Positions 39,236-47,584 are shown, counted from the first letter of the stretch. The stretch: DNA of 64,000 nt from an uncultured Candidatus Entotheonella sp. (GCA_951828535.1 OX639990.1:3273300-3337299), one strand, 5' to 3'. Notes: a model not told the origin generated them from the letters alone. Numbers and translations: made by a program.

Positions 39236-39267
39236 GGCAGGCTCCCGCGGGCGCCGCGACCCGCTCT

Positions 39268-40314
39268 CTACAGGGGCGTAAATCGCCTCATCAGGTCGGC
39301 GAGGGGTCGCAAACGCTCGTAGCGTCGCATCAAGGGTCGCAGATAGATCAGCGTCGGAGGGATGTAGGGCAGGTACTGCGGACGGTCGTGGACGACGTGC
39401 ATGGCGGCAAAGGTGCCGATGGCCTTGAGGCAGCGCTGCACGGCAGCCATGTCGAACAACCACGCGAACTCGTCCTTGTCCACCGTCTGGCCGCTTTCGG
39501 CCTGCCACCTGTCCAGGTAGTGAGCAACCAATGCCGCCGTGCCATCGGCAGTGAGCACGTCGGCGGTGCCGCGGTCGGTGAGCAGCGATACCAAATCGTA
39601 AGGTTGCGGCCCCATGCGGGCGTCCTGGAAGTCGAGCACGCCGAGGGAGCCGTCGTGCACCATGATGTTCCAGCCGTGGTAGTCGCGGTGACAGAAGAAC
39701 CGCGTCGCTGCCGCGAGCGGGGCGCACAGGGCATGGAAGGCGTTGTCCCAGGTTTGGCAGTCGCTTGGGCCGAGCGCCTGTTGCCAGAGCTCGACGACGG
39801 CATGCGTTTGGAAGAAATGCAGTTCACTCGTCAGCTTGTCCACGTCGAACGCCAGATGAAAAGCCGGGCATGCGGGATCGAGCGTTTGCGTTGCCAGGGT
39901 ATGCATCTTGACGAGCTCATCCATGGCTTGCCGGCCCCAGCGCAAGCGGTCTTCCAGATCGCCGTGCTGCCATTGCGCCGCCAGGCTTCGATCGCCGTAA
40001 TCCTCCAGGCACATCAGCCCGGCTTCGGGTTGCGCGCCGTAAACCTCCGGTACACGCACGCCGCAGGCCCGCAAATGCCGCCCGACGGTCAGAAAGTCCG
40101 CCGATTCCTCGGCCGGCCACGGGTCGCAATGCATCACCACACAGGTGGCTGGGTAACCGGTGTCGGGCGCCGCCCAGCGCAGCCGATAGTAGCGGCGCAT
40201 CGAGGCGTCGGCCGTCAGGGGCGTGAAAGAAGGGTTCTCGGAAGCACCGGGCAGGAGGGTGGACAGGAACGGCTGTAAACGTTCAAACGTCAACTTCCGA
40301 TTGCCGGTGGTCAT
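39268..40314 (-). CDS. amgK: Anomeric MurNAc/GlcNAc kinase-like phosphotransferase (AmgK)
   Basis: A 348-residue aminoglycoside-phosphotransferase-fold kinase. It has FTPLTADASMRRYYRL near the N-terminus, the Brenner-type catalytic loop FCHRDYHGWNIMVH, and the metal motif VLDFQDARMGPQPYDLVSLL. In peptidoglycan recycling AmgK phosphorylates MurNAc at C1, and MurU then makes UDP-MurNAc. The ATG at 40314 overlaps the murU stop (ATGA) and has AAGGAG upstream. Pairing with murU fixes the likely role. Confidence 0.9.
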   Translation of the reverse strand: MTTGNRKLTFERLQPFLSTLLPGASENPSFTPLTADASMRRYYRLRWAAPDTGYPATCVVMHCDPWPAEESADFLTVGRHLRACGVRVPEVYGAQPEAGLMCLEDYGDRSLAAQWQHGDLEDRLRWGRQAMDELVKMHTLATQTLDPACPAFHLAFDVDKLTSELHFFQTHAVVELWQQALGPSDCQTWDNAFHALCAPLAAATRFFCHRDYHGWNIMVHDGSLGVLDFQDARMGPQPYDLVSLLTDRGTADVLTADGTAALVAHYLDRWQAESGQTVDKDEFAWLFDMAAVQRCLKAIGTFAAMHVVHDRPQYLPYIPPTLIYLRPLMRRYERLRPLADLMRRFTPL

Positions 40315-41360
40315 ACGAGGCACTCCTTTTGAAGAGATTGCCCGCTCGGAACCCGCGCGCCCGGTCCCAGAATGCAGCGTCGCAGGGCCGCTCCGGCCCC
40401 AATGATTGCGTTACTGCCCACGACGCTTTCCCGCACCTCGGCGTTCGATTCGAGACGGCACCCGGAACCGAGCACGGCGTATGGGCCAACCCGCACACCA
40501 GCAGCCAGCGTCATGCCGGCGCCCAGCACAACGGGCGGGCTAAGAATGGCACCGTCCATACGCTGTTCACCTGCGCCGCGTACCACCCGGCTGCCGGTTG
40601 GCAAACGGCCCTCCCATGACGTGCCCAGCGCGCCGTCCAGCAGGTCCCAATGCGCTTGCAGATAGCGTTCCGGCACGCCTACGTCCAGCCAGTAGCCGTG
40701 GTGGCGATAAGCAAAAACCGACTGACCGTCCTGCAGCAATCGCGGATAGGTGTCGGCGGTCGTGCTCACGAAACGGTTGGCGGGGATGGCATCAAGCACT
40801 TGCGGCTCGACGATCTGAATGCCGGTGAAAATCGTCTCGTCATTCCGGCGCCAGCGGGGATCCAGTGACCTTTCTTTTTCTTTCGGGCGCCCGTTTATCC
40901 GCCGCACCCGGTCGCGCTCATCAACTACCACGGGCCCAAAGAGGCGAGCCGCCGGGTCAGGTCTGACGACCATGGTCACCAGCGCCCCGCGGGCACGATG
41001 CCACGCCCACAGCGCCTGTAGGTCGAAATCGGCCAACACGTCGGCGTTGATGACCAGAAACGGCGCCCCGCGCAAAAGCGATTCTGCGTTCTTGAGCGCG
41101 CCGGCGGTTCCCAGAATTTCCGGCTCAGGAGCAAAGCTGAGGCGTACCCCCCACCGGCTGCCATCTCCAAGCCATGCGGCCAATTGGTCCGCCAGATGGT
41201 GTCCGTTGATCACCACCTCGCGCACGCCCTGGCAGCGTAGTTGCGCCAGCAGGTGTCCCACCATCGGGACCAGCATGAGCGGCAATAGCGGCTTCGGCGA
41301 CCGGTCGGTCAGCGGCCGCAGGCGCGTACCCAGGCCCGCCGCCAGAATCATCGCCTTCAT
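40311..41360 (-). CDS. murU: MurU-like sugar-1-phosphate nucleotidyltransferase with in-frame repeat insertion
   Basis: A 349-residue nucleotidyltransferase. The signature MILAAGLGTRLRPLT with SPKPLLP lies at the N-terminus, GTAGALKNAESLL and FLVINADVLADFD follow, and YWLDVGVPERYLQAHWDLL ends the core. The C-terminal 90 or so residues carry left-handed beta-helix hexapeptides (VVLGAGMTLAAGVRVGPYAV), more than MurU usually has. Residues about 155-175 (RPKEKERSLDPRWRRNDE) interrupt the normal 'ING...FTGIQ' junction and are encoded by a dispersed 26-bp repeat. With amgK it should make UDP-MurNAc for wall recycling. Confidence 0.85.
   Translation of the reverse strand: MKAMILAAGLGTRLRPLTDRSPKPLLPLMLVPMVGHLLAQLRCQGVREVVINGHHLADQLAAWLGDGSRWGVRLSFAPEPEILGTAGALKNAESLLRGAPFLVINADVLADFDLQALWAWHRARGALVTMVVRPDPAARLFGPVVVDERDRVRRINGRPKEKERSLDPRWRRNDETIFTGIQIVEPQVLDAIPANRFVSTTADTYPRLLQDGQSVFAYRHHGYWLDVGVPERYLQAHWDLLDGALGTSWEGRLPTGSRVVRGAGEQRMDGAILSPPVVLGAGMTLAAGVRVGPYAVLGSGCRLESNAEVRESVVGSNAIIGAGAALRRCILGPGARVPSGQSLQKECLV
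40839..40864 (-). repeat. Dispersed 26-bp repeat inside murU
   Basis: Plus-strand sequence GTCATTCCGGCGCCAGCG, continuing GGGATCCA, matches the half-sites at 3665-3690 and 3741-3766 and the general ATTCC-GGAATCC repeat class. It is read in frame as DPRWRRNDE. Confidence 0.7.
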
Positions 41361-41476
41361 AGCGCTGGCGCCGCCCGCCTTGCGGGGCTGTTGATGCTGG
41401 GTGGCTCGGCAAGTATACTCGCCCGAATCATTGTTTCCCCCGCAGTTCTCACTGGCCCAATACAGCCGAGGACATC

Positions 41477-42424
41477 ATGGACATTGGTCTGGTCTACCAT
41501 CCCGATTATCTGAAGCACGACCCCGGCGGGCATCATCCCGAACACGCCGGACGGCTCGAGGCGGTCATGCAGGCCCTGGAGGCCAGCGGCCAGTCGCGGC
41601 AACTCGTGCATCTCGACTGGGACGACGATCCGCAAGCCTGGGTGGCCGAGGTGCACGAGGCCGAGGTGATGCAGCGGGTGCAGGCGGCCAGTCAACGGGG
41701 CCGTGCCGCGCTCGATCCCGACACCATCGTCAGCCGCGATTCCTACGACGTCGCGCTGCAAGCGGTTGCCGGCACCCTGGCGGCTGCCGACGCCGTGGTG
41801 AGCGGCGAGGTGTCACAGGCGTTTTGCGCCGTGCGGCCGCCCGGCCACCATGCCGAGGCGCATCGCTCCATGGGGTTCTGCCTGTTCAACAACGTCGCCA
41901 TCCTGGCGCGCTACCTGCAGAAACGGCACGGGCTGGACAACATCCTGATCATTGACTGGGACGTGCATCACGGCAACGGCACGCAACATATTTTCGAGGC
42001 CGATGCGAGCGTCATGTACGTCAGCACGCATCAGTACCCGTTCTATCCCGGCACCGGCGCCAGCAACGAAACCGGCACCGGCAGCGGCGCGGGCTACACC
42101 TTGAATTTCCCCCTGCCTGCCGGCACCGGCGACGACGCCTACCTGACGGTCTTCGAGCAGGCTATCCTGCCGCGCGCCCTGGCATACCGTCCCGACTGCG
42201 TACTCGTGTCCGCCGGTTTTGATGCCCACTATGACGACCCCCTGGCCCACATGCAAGTGAGCGAGGCAGGATATCGGCGCATGACCGAGGTGGTCAAGGA
42301 AATCGCCGCCGTCTGCTCCGGGAACCGTCTCATTTCGGTTCTCGAAGGCGGCTACAACGTGGAGGCCCTGGGGCGCAGCGTGACCACCCATGTGGCGACC
42401 TTGCGGCAGGACCACGGCGGCTGA
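41477..42424 (+). CDS. Histone-deacetylase-family (arginase-fold) amidohydrolase
   Basis: A 315-residue zinc amidohydrolase of the HDAC/AcuC/acetylpolyamine family. It has PGGHHPEHAGRLEAV, the catalytic RPPGHHAEAHRSMGFCLFNN, IDWDVHHGNGTQHIF with the zinc ligands, and VSAGFDAHYDDPLA. All active-site His/Asp are present. It closely resembles bacterial class II HDAC-like enzymes; the natural substrate may be an acetylpolyamine or acetyl-lysine. It is divergent from murU. Confidence 0.92.
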   Translation: MDIGLVYHPDYLKHDPGGHHPEHAGRLEAVMQALEASGQSRQLVHLDWDDDPQAWVAEVHEAEVMQRVQAASQRGRAALDPDTIVSRDSYDVALQAVAGTLAAADAVVSGEVSQAFCAVRPPGHHAEAHRSMGFCLFNNVAILARYLQKRHGLDNILIIDWDVHHGNGTQHIFEADASVMYVSTHQYPFYPGTGASNETGTGSGAGYTLNFPLPAGTGDDAYLTVFEQAILPRALAYRPDCVLVSAGFDAHYDDPLAHMQVSEAGYRRMTEVVKEIAAVCSGNRLISVLEGGYNVEALGRSVTTHVATLRQDHGG

Positions 42425-42483
42425 GACGGGATTAGCAAAGTTCCCTTCCCCCAGGGGAGGGCGGCCGGGAGGCGTTTGAAAAT

Positions 42484-42520
42484 TCCCTCTCCCTCCTGGG
42501 AGAGGGCTAGGGTGAGGGCC
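42484..42520. repeat. Dispersed CCCTCTCCC/GGGAGAGGG repeat
   Basis: CCCTCTCCCTCCTGGGAGAG followed by GGCTAGGGTGAGGG forms a hairpin just ahead of the cysteine desulfurase gene. It is the same class as 33842-33886 and 55723-55840. It may also place a G-rich stretch near that gene's ribosome-binding site. Confidence 0.6.
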
Positions 42521-42522
42521 GA

Positions 42523-43665
42523 ATGCGTTACGTTTACTTCGATCACAACGCTACAACACCCGTGCTGCCCGACGTGCTCGAGGCGATGCTGCCCTATCAG
42601 CGCGAGGCTTTCGGCAATCCGTCGAGCGTGCACCATTACGGCCGGCGCGCGCGGGTGGCCGTCGATGACGCCCGCGACGCGGTTGCCGAGGTGTTGGGGG
42701 CGCCCGCGTCGTCGATCATTTTCAGCAGCGGCGGCACCGAGGCCAACAACACCATCATCAAGGGCGTTGCGGCAGCCCGCCGCGAACACGGCCGCCACTT
42801 GGTCACCTCGCAAATCGAGCACCCCGCGGTCCTCGACGCCTGCGCCGCTCTCGAACGGCAAGGCTATGAGGTCACTTACGTGCCGGTGGACGAACGCGGG
42901 CTTGTCGATCCGCAGGCGGTGCGCGACAGCCTGCGCGATCAGACCATTTTGGTGTCCATCATGGCCGCCAACAACGAAGTCGGCACGCTACAGCCCATCG
43001 CCGACATTGCCAAGCTGGCGCACGACCGCGGCATCCTGGTGCACACCGACGCGGTTCAGGCATTCGGCAAGGTGCCCCTGGCAATCGACGATCTGGGGGC
43101 GGATTTTCTTTCCTTTTCCGGACACAAAATCTATGCCCCGAAGGGGATTGGCGGCTGGTACGAGCGTTCGCCGGCCGTGTTGCAACCGCTCCTGCACGGC
43201 GGGCATCAAGAGCGAGGGCGGCGCTCCGGCACCGAGAACGTCCCCGGCATCGCCGCGCTGGGCAAGGCTTGCGCCATTGCCACTGGCGACATGGCAGCCG
43301 AGGGCGAACGCCAGCGGCAGCTTCAGCAGCGCTTTGAACACGGCATCCGGGAACGCATTGGCGAGGTGCGCATTCAGGGTGGGGAGGCGCCGCGGCTGCC
43401 GGGCACCACGAACGTCGCCTTTGCCGGGGCGGAAGGCGAGGCGCTGATGATGAGCCTCGATCTGCAAGGGGTGGCCATCTCGACCGGTTCGGCGTGCAGT
43501 TCCGGATCCCTGGAGCCGTCACACGTGCTGCGGGCCATGCGTGTGCCGCGACGCTATCTGCACGGGGCGTTGCGGTTCAGTCTGGGGCGCTCCACCACGG
43601 CGGACGACGTCGATTACGTGCTCGACATCCTGCCGGACATCGTAGCGCAAGCCCGCAGCGTGTGA
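42523..43665 (+). CDS. Cysteine desulfurase (NifS/IscS family)
   Basis: A 380-residue PLP enzyme that mobilises sulfur from cysteine. It starts RYVYFDHNATTPVLPDVLEA, has FSSGGTEANNTIIKG, the Asp in HTDAVQAFGKVPL, the PLP lysine in SFSGHKIYAPKGIGG, and the sulfur-carrying Cys in STGSACSSGSLEPSHVL. The IscU-like gene follows 26 bases later, so the pair should assemble Fe-S clusters. No iscR, iscA, hscBA or fdx lie nearby, unlike the classical isc operon. A hairpin repeat abuts the start. Confidence 0.95.
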   Translation: MRYVYFDHNATTPVLPDVLEAMLPYQREAFGNPSSVHHYGRRARVAVDDARDAVAEVLGAPASSIIFSSGGTEANNTIIKGVAAARREHGRHLVTSQIEHPAVLDACAALERQGYEVTYVPVDERGLVDPQAVRDSLRDQTILVSIMAANNEVGTLQPIADIAKLAHDRGILVHTDAVQAFGKVPLAIDDLGADFLSFSGHKIYAPKGIGGWYERSPAVLQPLLHGGHQERGRRSGTENVPGIAALGKACAIATGDMAAEGERQRQLQQRFEHGIRERIGEVRIQGGEAPRLPGTTNVAFAGAEGEALMMSLDLQGVAISTGSACSSGSLEPSHVLRAMRVPRRYLHGALRFSLGRSTTADDVDYVLDILPDIVAQARSV

Positions 43666-43691
43666 GGCGGGACGAGCGGAGAAAACACAGC

Positions 43692-44066
43692 ATGCAATAC
43701 TCGGATGCGGTTCACGAGCACTTCGACAATCCCCGCAATGTCGGTGTCATCGAACATCCCGACGCGGCGGCGGAAGTCTCCAACCCGGCCTGCGGCGACA
43801 TCATGCACCTCACCTTGCGTATCGTCGACATGCGCATCACCGAGGCCAAGTTCAAAACGATGGGCTGTCCGGCGGCCATTGCCGCCGGGTCGGTGACCAC
43901 CGAAATGCTCATCGGGCGCACCGCCGATGAATCCACCCCCCTGACCCGCGCCGAGGTGAATGAGGCGCTTGGCGGTTTGAGCCCGCAGAAGGTGCACACG
44001 TCCGTCCTCGCCGAGGACGCCGTGAAGGCTGCTGTCAGGGACTACCGGCGGCGGCAGGCGACATAG
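43692..44066 (+). CDS. IscU/NifU-N-like scaffold lacking the third cysteine
   Basis: A 124-residue Fe-S scaffold. YSDAVHEHFDNPRNVG opens it, and the first two cluster cysteines are C34 (NPACGD) and C59 (KTMGCPAAIA). The third ligand position, which reads H-C-S in typical IscU, is KVHTSVLAEDA here with Thr103; the ACG codon is clear. The Asp of NPACGD and His102 remain. A scaffold with two Cys and one His could hold a labile cluster or have changed role. Operon position next to the desulfurase supports Fe-S work. Confidence 0.9.
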   Translation: MQYSDAVHEHFDNPRNVGVIEHPDAAAEVSNPACGDIMHLTLRIVDMRITEAKFKTMGCPAAIAAGSVTTEMLIGRTADESTPLTRAEVNEALGGLSPQKVHTSVLAEDAVKAAVRDYRRRQAT

Positions 44067-44078
44067 CCCCTGCCAATA

Positions 44079-44459
44079 TCACCGGACCACAATGACCTCA
44101 ACACCCAGGTCCAAAGCCATCCAGGCGCGGTCTGCCGTCATCACAGGAAGCCCCAGCGATATCGCCAATGCCAGACAGGTGCGGTCACCGAGCGACAGGC
44201 CGCGTTCGCGCGTCTGACGCCGCAACAATCCCGCCTGCCGGGCTTGGGTGATGTCGACGTCATGAACCGTTAGCGGCAGCGCATCAAGGATGCCGATTGT
44301 ATCGGCATCCTTGATGCCGTTATCCACCAGCTTCGCAATGACCTCTGAATAATTGACCGCGCTGATCGAGCCATCCGTCCAGACATCTTGGACCATTTCT
44401 GCACCGGGCTCGCTATTGACCACCGCAAGCACAGCCGAGGCATCAAGGACGACGGTCAT
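44079..44459 (-). CDS. PIN-domain toxin (VapC-like)
   Basis: A 126-residue PIN-domain ribonuclease. Acidic active-site residues are visible in VLDASAVLAVVNSEPG (Asp), AVNYSEVIAKL (Glu), LSLGDRTCLALA (Asp) and VMTADRAW (Asp). VapC toxins cut tRNA or rRNA and are neutralised by the adjacent antitoxin. Its ATG overlaps the antitoxin stop by four bases, the usual arrangement. Confidence 0.9.
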   Translation of the reverse strand: MTVVLDASAVLAVVNSEPGAEMVQDVWTDGSISAVNYSEVIAKLVDNGIKDADTIGILDALPLTVHDVDITQARQAGLLRRQTRERGLSLGDRTCLALAISLGLPVMTADRAWMALDLGVEVIVVR

Positions 44460-44929
44460 TTGCCACCCTCACGACGTGCCTCGGTGCGCCTTTCGGCGAT
44501 CAATTCGTCAACAACGGATACACCCTCTGGCACCTGTTCCCGTAGCCTTCTTTGCAGCCTAAAGACCGCTGCCTTGGGTGTCAGCACCCGCAATTCGCCT
44601 TCAACCACGCGAGCGGTCAGATAGCCGCCCTCATCAATCAGCATGGCCGACCGCATTTTGGCAGGAATCACCATGCGTCCGTCTGCAAGAATGCGAATCT
44701 TCTGCGATTCGACGTCTCCAGGTTCATCGCGTATAGAGCCTTGGAACTGAGTGGCTTCGGATTTCGGTCGGCCTCGCACCAAAACGTTCCGCACGTGCTG
44801 GTAGCGTTTTCCCAGAAATCTGGCGATGTCGGCCCGCATGAAACCAGCAGCATCAAGGGCGCGAATCTTCGCGGATATCGTGGGTAGACCTTCGGCGATA
44901 CGTTTCATCTCGACGGGATTCGCTTGCAT
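44456..44929 (-). CDS. Antitoxin with HTH-like and AbrB/SpoVT domains
   Basis: A 157-residue antitoxin. An N-terminal helical segment (ISAKIRALDAAGFMRADIAR) looks like a helix-turn-helix, and a swapped-hairpin AbrB domain follows (KIRILADGRMVIPAKMRSAM). The C-terminal tail (VPEGVSVVDELIAERR) probably wraps the PIN toxin. ATG 44929 has GGGGAGAG upstream; the longer frame lacks support. Two direct repeats upstream (45004-45035) may be its operator. The long N-terminal HTH is larger than most VapB proteins. Confidence 0.85.
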   Translation of the reverse strand: MQANPVEMKRIAEGLPTISAKIRALDAAGFMRADIARFLGKRYQHVRNVLVRGRPKSEATQFQGSIRDEPGDVESQKIRILADGRMVIPAKMRSAMLIDEGGYLTARVVEGELRVLTPKAAVFRLQRRLREQVPEGVSVVDELIAERRTEARREGGK

Positions 44930-45003
44930 GCGTCTCTCCCCGAACCGTCTGATGTACTTTCTGCTCTTACAAGGTAGGACAACAGAGTTGCGGCAATTAT
45001 CAA

Positions 45004-45035
45004 TAGATATTGTCACATAAAGGTAGATATGTCAC
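45004..45035. promoter_or_regulatory. Tandem direct repeats upstream of the vapBC-like pair
   Basis: TAGATATTGTCAC (45004-45016) and TAGATATGTCAC (45024-45035) repeat with a 20-base period in AT-rich DNA about 75 bases upstream of the antitoxin start. This suits an autoregulatory operator, but no promoter hexamers are convincing. Confidence 0.4.
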
Positions 45036-45081
45036 CTGTATCAGTTTATGACAGGCCACTACCCCTGACGGGTAGCAGAAT

Positions 45082-45112
45082 GTCGGATGACGCTTGGATA
45101 ATCCGACCTGCA
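45082..45112. repeat. Partial copy of the GTCGGATTA palindrome
   Basis: GTCGGAT (45082-45088) and ATCCGAC (45101-45107) face each other, and the right arm extends to match the repeat at 31007-31042. Confidence 0.5.
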
Positions 45113-45168
45113 ACTGCTGTCATCGCGACAGCAGGGAAAATAGCGCGGCAGGCGACCGGCGGGAACAA

Positions 45169-45208
45169 AAAAAGGCCCGGGAAGGGAATTCCCCCTCCCG
45201 GGCCTTTT
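45169..45208 (-). terminator. Rho-independent terminator of the nuoBCID operon
   Basis: A long GC-rich hairpin (AAAAGGCCCGGGAAGGG paired with CCCTCCCGGGCCTTTT) is followed on the minus strand by a run of seven T. It lies about 20 bases after the nuoD stop. The A and T runs flank both sides, so it could act in both directions. Confidence 0.92.
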
Positions 45209-45228
45209 GCAGTTGCAAGTTTATCGCT

Positions 45229-46398
45229 CTACCGATCGATCTCGCCCAGTACGATGTCCAGGCTGCCAACCACTGCAACGGCGTCGGCAATCAGCAGGCC
45301 GCCGTGGTTCATGGCGTTCAGCGCGCTGATGGCGGTGAAACACGGCGAGCGCGCCTTGCAGCGGAATGGTTTCTCGGTGCCGTCGCTGACCAGGTAGAAG
45401 CCCAACTCGCCGCGTGGCGATTCGGTGCGCAGGTACGCCTCACCCTTCGCCGGGCGAATGCGTCGCGGCATGGCCTCGTTGGGGTCGCCACCCGGCATTT
45501 GATCGACAACCTGCCGGATGATTTTCAACGATTCCAACATCTCGCGCACGCGCACGATGTAGCGATCCCAGGCCGACCCCAGTACCCCGAACTCGCCCGT
45601 ACCCACCGGCACGTCGAAATCGAAGCGCTCATAAATTCCGTAGGGTTCTTCCTTGCGCAGGTCCCACTTGACACCGCTGCCGCGCAGGTTCGGTCCGCCG
45701 ATGCCGTAACTGATGGCGTCCTCCGCGGTCAGGATGCCGATCGAAGCCACCCGCTCGATGAAGATCTTGTTCGACGACAGCAGGCTGTTCAACTCCTGCA
45801 CGCGCGGCTCGAAATAGGCGACGAATTCCATCACCCGGTCGGTGTATCCCGCCGGCAGGTCGTGCGCTACACCGCCGACCCACAGGTAGTTGTAGAGCAA
45901 GCGCGCGCCGCTCACCCACTCGAACAGGTCGAGAATTTTTTCGCGGTCGCGGAAGCACCAGAAGAAGGGCGTCATGGCGCCGATGTCCAGACCGTACGTG
46001 CCGATGGCCAGCAAATGGCTGGCGATGCGCTGCAGTTCGGCCATGAGCACACGGATGTATTCCAGGCGGTCGGGGAACGCCTTGAGTCCCATGAGCTTTT
46101 CCACCGCCAGCACGTAGGCCAATTCCTGATTCATGGCGCTCAGGTAATCCATGCGGTCGGCGTAGGGAATCACCTGCGGATACGTCATCGCCTCGGCGTG
46201 CTTCTCGAAGCAGCGGTGCAGATAGCCGAGATGCGGCGTGATGTGCTTTACCAACTCCCCGTCGGTGACGATTTCGAGCCGCAGCACCCCGTGCGTACTG
46301 GGATGCTGCGGTCCCATCTGCAGGACCAGGTCGTCGCCCTGCCGCTCGTAACTGATGCCCAGCTCATCCCCGGCGGTTTGCCGCGCCATTGCACACAT
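45229..46398 (-). CDS. nuoD: NADH-quinone oxidoreductase subunit D
   Basis: The 49-kDa subunit of Complex I (389 aa), forming the quinone site with NuoB. It has GPQHPSTHGVLRLEI, PHLGYLHRCFEKHAEAM, YVLAVEKLMGL, and the C-terminal ESPRGELGFYLVSDGTEKP region. ATG 46398 has GGAAA upstream. It is the last gene before a strong terminator. The usual order is A-B-C-D; here nuoI has been placed between C and D. Confidence 0.96.
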   Translation of the reverse strand: MCAMARQTAGDELGISYERQGDDLVLQMGPQHPSTHGVLRLEIVTDGELVKHITPHLGYLHRCFEKHAEAMTYPQVIPYADRMDYLSAMNQELAYVLAVEKLMGLKAFPDRLEYIRVLMAELQRIASHLLAIGTYGLDIGAMTPFFWCFRDREKILDLFEWVSGARLLYNYLWVGGVAHDLPAGYTDRVMEFVAYFEPRVQELNSLLSSNKIFIERVASIGILTAEDAISYGIGGPNLRGSGVKWDLRKEEPYGIYERFDFDVPVGTGEFGVLGSAWDRYIVRVREMLESLKIIRQVVDQMPGGDPNEAMPRRIRPAKGEAYLRTESPRGELGFYLVSDGTEKPFRCKARSPCFTAISALNAMNHGGLLIADAVAVVGSLDIVLGEIDR

Positions 46399-46417
46399 GT
46401 CGGTTTCCTACTCGCAA

Positions 46418-46963
46418 TCAAGCCGTTGCCGTAGCGGATGCTTCGGCCGCCTTCGCGCTCTTCTTGGCCGCTTCCGCCTCGTCGAATTGGCGGGCTTTCT
46501 CTTCCAGCTCGGCGGCATGTTGCGGCGTCATGTTGACGAAGTGATAAACCAGACCATAGCGGTCCGGCGATGAATCCTCGAAACTCGGGGTCATGTAGAT
46601 ACACTCGGTGGGGCAGGGGAAGGTGCACAGGTCGCAATAGCAGCACTTGACCATGTCGATGTCGAACTTGGTAACGTGCAGGCGCTTCTTGTGGCCGGTG
46701 GTGGCCTCCTCGACCTCGCCAGGCACGGCCTTGACGGTGTCGATGCTGATGCATTGTACCGGGCAGACGCGCTCGCACTGCAAACAGCCGATACAGTCGT
46801 CCATGTTCACGAAGAGCTGCATGCGGGAGTTGATCGGTAATTCCCAGCGTTCCTCCGGGTATTGCATGGTGACGGCCGGGGTGAACAGCTTGCGCCACGT
46901 CAGGCTCAGCCCCACCAAAGGCGTCCAGAAACCTTCCCAGATGTTCCGAAAGTATTGCAGCAC
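46418..46963 (-). CDS. nuoI: NADH-quinone oxidoreductase subunit I
   Basis: A 181-residue 2x[4Fe-4S] subunit carrying electrons toward NuoB. The two cluster motifs are CIGCLQCERVCPVQC and CCYCDLCTFPCPTEC. The N-terminal helix (YFRNIWEGFWTPLVGLSLTW) docks on the membrane arm. SRMQLFVNMDDC and TPSFEDSSPDRYGLVY are also typical. The C-terminal tail is Ala/Lys-rich (EAEAAKKSAKAAEASATATA), a milder version of the tail on NuoB. It lies between nuoC and nuoD. Confidence 0.95.
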   Translation of the reverse strand: MLQYFRNIWEGFWTPLVGLSLTWRKLFTPAVTMQYPEERWELPINSRMQLFVNMDDCIGCLQCERVCPVQCISIDTVKAVPGEVEEATTGHKKRLHVTKFDIDMVKCCYCDLCTFPCPTECIYMTPSFEDSSPDRYGLVYHFVNMTPQHAAELEEKARQFDEAEAAKKSAKAAEASATATA

Positions 46964-46978
46964 GATGTAATCCTTCGC

Positions 46979-47524
46979 CTAGACGGGGTCCTCGCGATCC
47001 TGAAAACGGTAAACATCCATGCCGATCTCCGGCGGGTCGCCCTCGTAGGGAACGCGGATACCCTGGTAAAACTCCTGAACCTGATAATCCTTGAGCAGCG
47101 GGTGCCCCTCCCAATCGTCCGGCAACAGGATGCGGCGGTGATCGGGGTGGCGGTCGAAGCGCATGCCGAAGAGATCGAACGCCTCCCGTTCGTGCCATTC
47201 GGCGGTGCGCCAGATGTCGCAAACCGTCGGCACGACACCGTCTTGCCGCGGCACCTCCACTCTCAGGGTGATCGTGTGGCGGAGCGAAGTCGAGTGGAGA
47301 TGATAGACGACGCCGAGGCTGCTCGTCTCCTCGCCATAATCCATGCCGCTCAGACACATGAGCGAATCGAACAGCAGACCCGGCTCGCTGCGCAGAAAGG
47401 CGCCAACGTCGTGGATAGCGGACGCCTCGACCGTTACCGTCGGGTCGATAGCGTCGGCTTCAAACGCCGTAACAGCCTGTCCAAAGCGCTGCTGAAGGGC
47501 GCCGTGGATCGCCTCAGGGGTCAT
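46979..47524 (-). CDS. nuoC: NADH-quinone oxidoreductase subunit C
   Basis: The 30-kDa subunit (181 aa) of the Complex I connecting module. Family segments are LCLSGMDYGE, the strand pair VVYHLHSTSLRHTITLRVEV, the motif WRTAEWHEREAFDLFGMRFD, and HPDHRRILLPDDWEGHPLLKDY. It is not fused to NuoD. It lies 60 bases after the extended nuoB. Confidence 0.95.
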   Translation of the reverse strand: MTPEAIHGALQQRFGQAVTAFEADAIDPTVTVEASAIHDVGAFLRSEPGLLFDSLMCLSGMDYGEETSSLGVVYHLHSTSLRHTITLRVEVPRQDGVVPTVCDIWRTAEWHEREAFDLFGMRFDRHPDHRRILLPDDWEGHPLLKDYQVQEFYQGIRVPYEGDPPEIGMDVYRFQDREDPV

Positions 47525-47584
47525 GATGACGGGTCCTTATGTGCGTTGTTCTGGCGCAACGCCAGGAAGGGCAAGGGGGTCTAG

